11,648 nt of DNA, taken from Verrucomicrobiota bacterium (GTDB lineage: Bacteria > Verrucomicrobiota > Verrucomicrobiia > Verrucomicrobiales > DEV007). Where the stretch lies: NCBI GenBank assembly GCA_013152075.1, contig JAADHD010000127.1:1-11648 (forward strand), read 5' to 3'. The translations under genes and the position numbers were made by a program. Shown piece after piece: positions 7,291-11,648 of the stretch; position 1 is the first letter of the stretch, and every line of letters begins with the position of its first letter. The notes below the pieces were generated by a model. The model made no database searches. It had not been told where the DNA came from and saw nothing but the letters and a program-made list of their open reading frames with translations.

Positions 7291-8781
7291 CTATTTCTTC
7301 TTCGGTTTTCTCGGAGGTGGACCTTCCCCACTCGTGCCCCATTTGGCTCGACGGTCGGCTTCGTGGAGGGTGCGCTTTTCGTCGTAGTAGACGCCGGCTT
7401 CTACCGGGGTGTGTTCCCGTTTCGCAAAGGCCTGCATTTCTTTCATCAGCTCCGGGTGCTGATCTGCGACACTGGTGGTTTCACTGATGTCTTTCTTGAG
7501 ATCGTATAATTCCCACGGCGAGTTGGGTTTCATTTGGATCGCTTTCCAATGATCTTTACGCACTGCGACCTGTCCGCGGTATTCCCAGTAGAGTTTATCG
7601 TGTTGTTGTTGTTTTTTGCCCGCGGCTTTTTCACCGATCAGGGTGGGGAGAATTGAGAGTCCGTCGAGATCATCAGGGGATTTGGCTCCTGCGATGTCAG
7701 TCAGAGTGGGGAAAACATCCACCTGATTAAAAAGCAGATCGCTGACCTGTCCGCCTTTGATTTTCCCTGGCCATTGTGCCAGAAAAGGGATGCGCAATCC
7801 GCCTTCGTAGAGATTTCCCTTGTGGCCACGGAATTCAACTCCGGTTTTGGGGTTCACATTCGGGCCGAAAAACCCGCGCGGACGTTCTTTGCTGGGGAAG
7901 TAATCCTGACCACCGTTGTCACCGGTGAAAAAGACGATGGTATTATCATCGATCTTGAGTTCGGCGAGCAGGTCGAGAACCTGGCCGAGATTGTCATCCA
8001 CCATGCTGACCATGGCGGCGTAGTTTTTGATATCCTGATTGATAGAGGGATCCTTGATCCAGCTAGCTCCTTCATAATGTCTCCACGCTGGGTGATCCTT
8101 CGGAATATCCCACATGCCGTGGGGAGGGGTGATCGGCAGGTAACAGAAAAAAGGTTTGTCTTTGTTTTGGCGAATGAAATCGAGCCCTTCTTTGATGATT
8201 TCCGTGTGGGTATAAGTCTCACCATGACGGCCGCCTTTATTACCTTTCAACGGAACTTCCTTACTGTTGCGGATCAGATAGGGAGGGTAGTAGGAGTGGG
8301 CATGAACCTGGTCGTAGTAACCGAAAAACACATCGAAGCCGTGTTTTTCCGGCACCCCGGAGGAACCCCGCCCGCCAGCTCCCCACTTGCCGAAACCGCC
8401 GGTTGCGTAACCTTTGGTTTTGAGGGCAGAGGCAATGGTCGCTTCACCCGCTCGTATCGGGGAGCCTCCGTCATTGGCCCTTAACGAAGCGTGGCCGGAA
8501 TGTTTGCCGGTCAACATTTGTCCGCGTAGTGGCGCGCAGACCGGGGAAGCCGCGAGCGCCTGGGTGAAGCGGATGCCGTCCTTCGCCATCTGGTCGATGC
8601 GTGGAGTTTTGATGTAGGGATTTCCCATGTGGGAAAGCTCGTAGTAAGCGAGTTCGTCAGACATGATGTAGACGATATTAGGGGGCTGGTCTGCGCTGGA
8701 GGCAGAGCTTGCCAGCGTGAAGAGCAAAGCGGGCAGTAAAAATAAGCGGCGCAGGAAGGTTGACGGAAGGTTTGCAGTCAT
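7291..8781 (-). CDS. Secreted arylsulfatase-family sulfatase (formylglycine type)
   Basis: The 496-residue sulfatase hydrolyses sulfate esters, probably from sulfated glycans, after export. The signal peptide is LRRLFLLPALLFTLASSASSA (split by residues 10-30), with cleavage before DQPPNIVYIM. The active-site motif is C82-A-P-L-R86-G-Q-M-L-T-G; Cys82 would be oxidised to formylglycine by a separate maturase not seen here. The usual Ser/Ala of CxP[S/A]R is Leu. The first metal-binding pair, normally Asp-Asp, is D42-E43. Other sites are present: GKWG at 131-134, PITPPHG at 216-222, TGDNGG with D288-N289, and HKGNLYEGGLRIP with K321. The tail ends in a basic PRKPKKK. The ATG at 8781 gives a clean signal peptide; an in-frame ATG at 8967 would add 62 unrelated residues before it. 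The gene converges with the DUF3472 gene. The substrate cannot be deduced. Confidence 0.93.
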   Translation of the reverse strand: MTANLPSTFLRRLFLLPALLFTLASSASSADQPPNIVYIMSDELAYYELSHMGNPYIKTPRIDQMAKDGIRFTQALAASPVCAPLRGQMLTGKHSGHASLRANDGGSPIRAGEATIASALKTKGYATGGFGKWGAGGRGSSGVPEKHGFDVFFGYYDQVHAHSYYPPYLIRNSKEVPLKGNKGGRHGETYTHTEIIKEGLDFIRQNKDKPFFCYLPITPPHGMWDIPKDHPAWRHYEGASWIKDPSINQDIKNYAAMVSMVDDNLGQVLDLLAELKIDDNTIVFFTGDNGGQDYFPSKERPRGFFGPNVNPKTGVEFRGHKGNLYEGGLRIPFLAQWPGKIKGGQVSDLLFNQVDVFPTLTDIAGAKSPDDLDGLSILPTLIGEKAAGKKQQQHDKLYWEYRGQVAVRKDHWKAIQMKPNSPWELYDLKKDISETTSVADQHPELMKEMQAFAKREHTPVEAGVYYDEKRTLHEADRRAKWGTSGEGPPPRKPKKK

Positions 8782-8835
8782 GGTGGATGTTTTAGAGTGT
8801 AACAGCGAAGGTGCTTCGAATGAGAGCTTGTGTAA

Positions 8836-9015
8836 ATGGCGCGATTGCGCTTCAAGGATTCGTGGGATTATGACCCATTGACGGACGCCCGAGCCGATCA
8901 TCCCTACCAAGATCGTTTGATTCGTCTGTTGCGAGGTAGGGGCATGCGGGTTGGACGCTTTGCTCAACCCTCCGGGTTGCCTGTCTCTCCCGCGGCCGCG
9001 GGATCGGCTGCATGA
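8836..9015 (+). CDS. Possible 59-residue small protein, unrecognised
   Basis: An ATG at 8836 opens a frame of 59 codons ending in TGA at 9013-9015. The protein begins MARLRFKDSWDYDPLTDA, has an amphipathic, arginine-rich middle (DRLIRLLRGRGMRVGR) and ends in an alanine-rich tail (SPAAAGSAA). I recognise no family. No strong ribosome binding site is present; only GAGAG about ten bases before the ATG. It overlaps several inverted repeats, so the reading frame may be a by-product of a structured or repetitive element. A 65-codon frame also exists on the opposite strand here, so openness alone is weak evidence. It could equally be a gene remnant. Confidence 0.2.
   Translation: MARLRFKDSWDYDPLTDARADHPYQDRLIRLLRGRGMRVGRFAQPSGLPVSPAAAGSAA
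8892..9009. repeat. Nested inverted repeats, possible multi-arm structure
   Basis: An outer pair AGCCGATC (8892-8899) / GATCGGCT (9002-9009) encloses CCCTACC (8902-8908) / GGTAGGG (8935-8941), CAACCC-TCC-GGGTTG (8965-8979) and the perfect 14-base palindrome CCCGCGGCCGCGGG (8989-9002). The last shares one base with the outer arm. GGGTTG at 8948-8953 offers an alternative partner for CAACCC. All arms are mutually compatible as a three-arm figure closed by the outer stem. Whether it acts as RNA, as DNA, or is a degenerate extragenic repeat cannot be told from one copy. Confidence 0.4.
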
Positions 9016-9027
9016 CCGCGATTAATG

Positions 9028-9050
9028 ACTTGGTATCAAGTTTGGCCAAA
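9028..9050. promoter_or_regulatory. Two abutting palindromes, candidate operator
   Basis: ACTTGGTATCAAGT (9028-9041, five-base arms with a four-base centre) is followed directly by TTTGGCCAAA (9041-9050), a perfect palindrome. Both contain TTGG...CCAA/CAA half-sites. They lie 61-83 bases before the ATG at 9111, a fitting place for a regulator of the ceramidase-like/peptidase operon. A weak -35-like TTGGTA (9030-9035) lies inside the first one. Function is inferred only from symmetry and position. Confidence 0.3.
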
Positions 9051-9110
9051 GTTAAATATTTTTGCTTTCTTATCCTGACAGGGAGGCAACCTTGTTTAAA
9101 GATTCCCCTT

Positions 9111-10640
9111 ATGAAAGCTTATTTGTGTCTTGTTGTCTTCCTGGTGTCTGTTTGTCTCGCCGTCCCGGAGAATGTAATAGCGGTAGAATCGTCGTCTTCC
9201 CTCAAAGCGGGTGCTGCTAAGGTAGATGTCACTCCGGTTAAATTTCCCTCCATTTGCGGAGGCACGATGGTGGAGTTGTGGTATGACAAGGTTCTTGATC
9301 CGCTATCTGCACGGTGTTTTGTCATTGCGAGCGAAGAGACCACTATGGCGATAGCGATTGTGGATTCCAACATGATTCCGCGTTCGGTGTGCGATGAGGC
9401 GAAAAAACTGGCCCATGCAAAAACCGGGATCCCGATCAATCGCATATTGATATCAGCAACACACACCCACGCGGCTCCGAGCGTGATGAATTTTGCTCTA
9501 GGGCTGAGTGCCGATGCAGATTACGCTAAAATGTTGTCTGCGAAAATTGCCGATGGAATTGCTCAAGCTCATGCCAGGTTGAAACCGGCAAAGGTCGGCT
9601 GGACGGTTTTTGAGGCACCGGAGTTCACCCATTGCCGGCGTTGGGTTCGTGCGCCGGATAAATATCAGACTGACCCTTTCGGAAAAACAACAACACGTGC
9701 ATCTATTGGAAAAGCGGAACATGAGGCGGGCCCGGTGGATGAGCAATTGTCCCTGCTGAGTTTTGTTTCGCTGGAAGATGATCAGCCGATCGCTTTACTG
9801 GCGAATTTTTCGATGCATTATTTCCGCTACAAACCGGGAGGGTTCTCGGCTGATTATTTTGGTCTTTTCAGTGATGCTCTGGCCGAAAAAATTGTACCGG
9901 ATGCCAAAGGCGGCGACAACATGCTGGTCGCGATGTCACAAGGAACCAGCGGTGATTGTGGTTGGCAAAATCATGCAGGCCCCTCCAAGTATCCCAACAT
10001 GGCAGAGTATTCCACCAAGCTGGCAGATAGGGCTTACCAGGCCTATCTGAAAATTGAATACCGCGAGAAGGTTCCTCTGGTCATGGCGGAATCCAAACTT
10101 CTGGTCACGCGCCGTCTTCCCAGCAAGGAAAGGCTCGCTTGGGCAGAAAAAATCAATCAGGCCCGGGGGGATAAACGTCCGGGAAACACCTCGGAAGTTT
10201 ATGCAGAGCAGGCGACCTGGATCGATCAGAACCAGGCGGAAGAATTAGTGCTGCAAGTTATTCGTGTGGGGGAGATCGCGATAACAGCCATGCCGAATGA
10301 AGTTTACGGCGTGACAGGGTTGAAGCTGAAAGCCCAGAGTCCCTTTAAAGCTACTTTTAATCTGTCACTCGCCAATGGGGCAGCAGGCTACATCCCTCCG
10401 CCGGAACAACATTATCTTGGCGGATACACCACCTGGCCTTCCCGAACCGCGGGTCTTGAAGTTCAGGCCGAGCCAAAAATTGTGAATTCTTTGCTGGGTA
10501 TGTTAGAGGAAATTTCGGACGGTAAAAAGCGCAAGGTTCTCACGACGGATTTTTACACCGAGCAGCAACGCCAATCTTTAAAAGATGCGCATACTGCTGA
10601 TAACAATGCTGAGAATCGGGGAGCGAACCGAAAAAAATAA
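9111..10640 (+). CDS. Secreted neutral/alkaline ceramidase-like hydrolase
   Basis: The 509-residue protein has a signal peptide (MKAYLCLVVFLVSVCLAVPE). It matches the N-terminal catalytic domain of neutral/alkaline non-lysosomal ceramidases, zinc amidases that split N-acyl chains from ceramide. Seen: LKAGAAKVDVTP at 31-42, ISATHTHAAP at 114-123 (zinc ligand expected at H120 or H118), NFSMHYF with H236, GTSGDCG at 278-284 with a serine at the nucleophile-like position, MPNEVYGVTG at 394-403 (E397 expected metal ligand), and GYIPPPEQHYLGGY with a tyrosine near 439. True ceramidases are longer (about 650-750 residues) and carry a C-terminal beta-domain that is missing here. Many PVC-group proteins share this short form, and their substrates are unproven. 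The ATG at 9111 is chosen because it directly precedes the signal peptide; an ATG at 9012 would put 33 residues before it. It lies one base before the M28 peptidase gene. Confidence 0.85.
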   Translation: MKAYLCLVVFLVSVCLAVPENVIAVESSSSLKAGAAKVDVTPVKFPSICGGTMVELWYDKVLDPLSARCFVIASEETTMAIAIVDSNMIPRSVCDEAKKLAHAKTGIPINRILISATHTHAAPSVMNFALGLSADADYAKMLSAKIADGIAQAHARLKPAKVGWTVFEAPEFTHCRRWVRAPDKYQTDPFGKTTTRASIGKAEHEAGPVDEQLSLLSFVSLEDDQPIALLANFSMHYFRYKPGGFSADYFGLFSDALAEKIVPDAKGGDNMLVAMSQGTSGDCGWQNHAGPSKYPNMAEYSTKLADRAYQAYLKIEYREKVPLVMAESKLLVTRRLPSKERLAWAEKINQARGDKRPGNTSEVYAEQATWIDQNQAEELVLQVIRVGEIAITAMPNEVYGVTGLKLKAQSPFKATFNLSLANGAAGYIPPPEQHYLGGYTTWPSRTAGLEVQAEPKIVNSLLGMLEEISDGKKRKVLTTDFYTEQQRQSLKDAHTADNNAENRGANRKK

Positions 10641-10641
10641 G

Positions 10642-11648
10642 ATGAAAAACCACCTACGAAATATTTTATGCATCGCCTTGTTGGCCCTTGGGTCTGGAGA
10701 GGGATACGCCGAAGACCTGTTGGGCTTCGATGCCACAGCTTCTAAAGCCCAGCGTAGTCTTGAAGAAAAATACGATGCCAGACTCAGTGCCAAAGACATG
10801 GACGCATGGTTGAAACATATGTCGGCCAAACCGCATCACGCGGGATCGATAGAAAGCAAAGAAGTTGCTGAGTTCATTGCGGGAAAGTTCAAGGCCTGGG
10901 GCTACGAGATTAAAATCGAGGAGTATCAGATTTTGCTGCCGACTCCTGTAGAGCGAAAATTGGAACTCCTCGCGCCCAAAAAGTTTACCGCATCGCTGCG
11001 AGAGGATTCGCTCAAGGAAGATGCCAGCACTTCGGTGCGGGATAATTTATTGCCGCCCTATAATGCCTTCTCGGTCGATGGTGATGTCGAGGGAGAGTTG
11101 GTCTTCGTGAACTATGGCATCCCGGAGGATTATGAAATCCTCGAACGCAATGGTATCAGTGTGAAAGGAAAAATCGCCATCGCCAAATACGGCAAGTCGT
11201 GGCGCGGGATCAAGCCGAAGCTGGCGGGTGAGAAAGGGGCAATTGGCACGATCATTTATTCAGATCCGGCGGATGACGGCTATGGAGCAGGCGACGCTTA
11301 TCCCAAGGGGCCCTTCAAACATGAGAGCGGAGTGCAGCGAGGATCGGTGATGGATATGCCGACTTATCCCGGTGACGTGTTGACGCCTGGAGTGGGAGCG
11401 ACCAAAAACGCCAAGCGTCTTGCGATCGACAAAGCACCGACGATTACGAAAATCCCTGTGCTTCCCATATCCCATCGTGACGCCTTGCCTTTACTCGCGG
11501 CAATGGGTGGTGCGGTTGTGCCGGCGGAATGGCGCGGTGCGTTGCCGATCACTTACCATTTTGGCCCGGGGCCGGCACGGGTTCGGCTCAAGGTGAAATT
11601 CAATTGGGAAATGATCACCGCCTATGATGTCATTGCAAAATTGGAAGG
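10642..11648 (+). CDS. M28 peptidase, glutamate carboxypeptidase II (PSMA)-like, 3' end outside window
   Basis: The frame is open from ATG 10642 to the right edge, giving 335 complete codons. A short signal peptide (NILCIALLALGSGEGYA, cleavage before EDLL) implies export. Residues about 45-110 are the start of the peptidase fold (KPHHAGSIESKEVAEFIAGKF), and about 135-290 form the inserted PA domain: KIAIAKYGKSWRGIK, GAIGTIIYSDPADDGY, GVQRGS, LTPG, IPVLPISHRDA. Then come AEWRGALPITYHFGPGP and YDVIAKLEG, which align with human PSMA just before its zinc site. The zinc ligands lie beyond the window. R188 corresponds to PSMA Arg210, which binds the substrate carboxylate. S235 replaces PSMA Asn257. 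The protein should be an extracytoplasmic metallo-exopeptidase acting on small peptides or acyl amino acids. The start is one base after the ceramidase-like stop, so the two are co-transcribed. Confidence 0.92.
   Translation, partial: MKNHLRNILCIALLALGSGEGYAEDLLGFDATASKAQRSLEEKYDARLSAKDMDAWLKHMSAKPHHAGSIESKEVAEFIAGKFKAWGYEIKIEEYQILLPTPVERKLELLAPKKFTASLREDSLKEDASTSVRDNLLPPYNAFSVDGDVEGELVFVNYGIPEDYEILERNGISVKGKIAIAKYGKSWRGIKPKLAGEKGAIGTIIYSDPADDGYGAGDAYPKGPFKHESGVQRGSVMDMPTYPGDVLTPGVGATKNAKRLAIDKAPTITKIPVLPISHRDALPLLAAMGGAVVPAEWRGALPITYHFGPGPARVRLKVKFNWEMITAYDVIAKLE

Larger units (their letters stand above)
8782..9110. other. Divergent intergenic region between sulfatase and ceramidase-like genes
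   Basis: These 329 bases separate two divergent genes for exported enzymes and hold more structure than expected. There is a small hairpin CGAAG-GTG-CTTCG (8806-8818) in the probable sulfatase leader, a 59-codon ORF (8836-9015), a nested group of inverted repeats (8892-9009), and two abutting palindromes (9028-9050). On the minus strand TACACT (8801-8796) is a possible -10 for the sulfatase, but no fitting -35 was found. No tRNA or mobile-element end was recognised. Confidence 0.6.

Noticed and set aside
7774..8484. Long plus-strand open frame (236 codons) opposite the sulfatase
   Set aside because: The sulfatase on the minus strand explains the region with clear catalytic motifs; the opposite frame has no recognisable domain.
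8782..8967. Upstream in-frame start extending the sulfatase by 62 residues
   Set aside because: It would bury the signal peptide inside the protein; the ATG at 8781 gives a standard exported sulfatase.
8965..8979. CAACCC-TCC-GGGTTG hairpin as an intrinsic terminator
   Set aside because: No T-run follows on either strand.
9012..9110. Upstream start for the ceramidase-like gene
   Set aside because: It adds 33 residues before a good signal peptide and overlaps the palindromes; the ATG at 9111 is better.

Overview
The window looks like chromosomal DNA of a Verrucomicrobiota-type (or related PVC-group) bacterium. That placement is an inference from gene content: a pyruvate phosphate dikinase next to biotin/NAD genes, followed by secreted proteins typical of marine Verrucomicrobia and Planctomycetes (a formylglycine-type sulfatase, a DUF3472 protein, a short neutral-ceramidase-like hydrolase, and a PSMA-like M28 peptidase). 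No RNA gene, CRISPR array, integrase or insertion sequence was recognised.

Left part (1-2377, minus strand): a tightly packed housekeeping operon reads nadC -> birA -> FAD-dependent oxidoreductase (cut by the left edge). The genes overlap by 8 and 4 bases, so translational coupling is likely. nadC makes nicotinate mononucleotide and birA attaches biotin to carboxylase carriers. The oxidoreductase belongs to the DAO fold and its substrate cannot be named.

Centre (2378-5475, plus strand): ppdK is divergent from nadC. It has a recognisable promoter (TTGACA-16-TAGAGT), a leader of about 95 nt, and a strong intrinsic terminator with a GCGA tetraloop. The protein is complete, with all PPDK motifs. 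It carries an unusual lysine/arginine-rich N-terminal tail of about 23 residues.

Right part (5504-11648): exported proteins predominate. A DUF3472 protein (plus) and a sulfatase (minus) converge with only 8 bases between their stop codons. After a 329-base divergent intergenic region come a ceramidase-like hydrolase and a glutamate-carboxypeptidase-II-like peptidase (cut by the right edge). These two are separated by one base and surely form an operon. Together the four suggest breakdown of sulfated or amide-linked extracellular polymers or lipids, but no shared substrate can be proven from sequence.

The most unexplained stretch is the divergent intergenic region 8782-9110. It holds a nested set of inverted repeats that could fold as a multi-arm structure, overlapping a 59-codon ORF, followed by two adjacent palindromes just upstream of the ceramidase-like gene. 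No clear new defence or mobile system was found.
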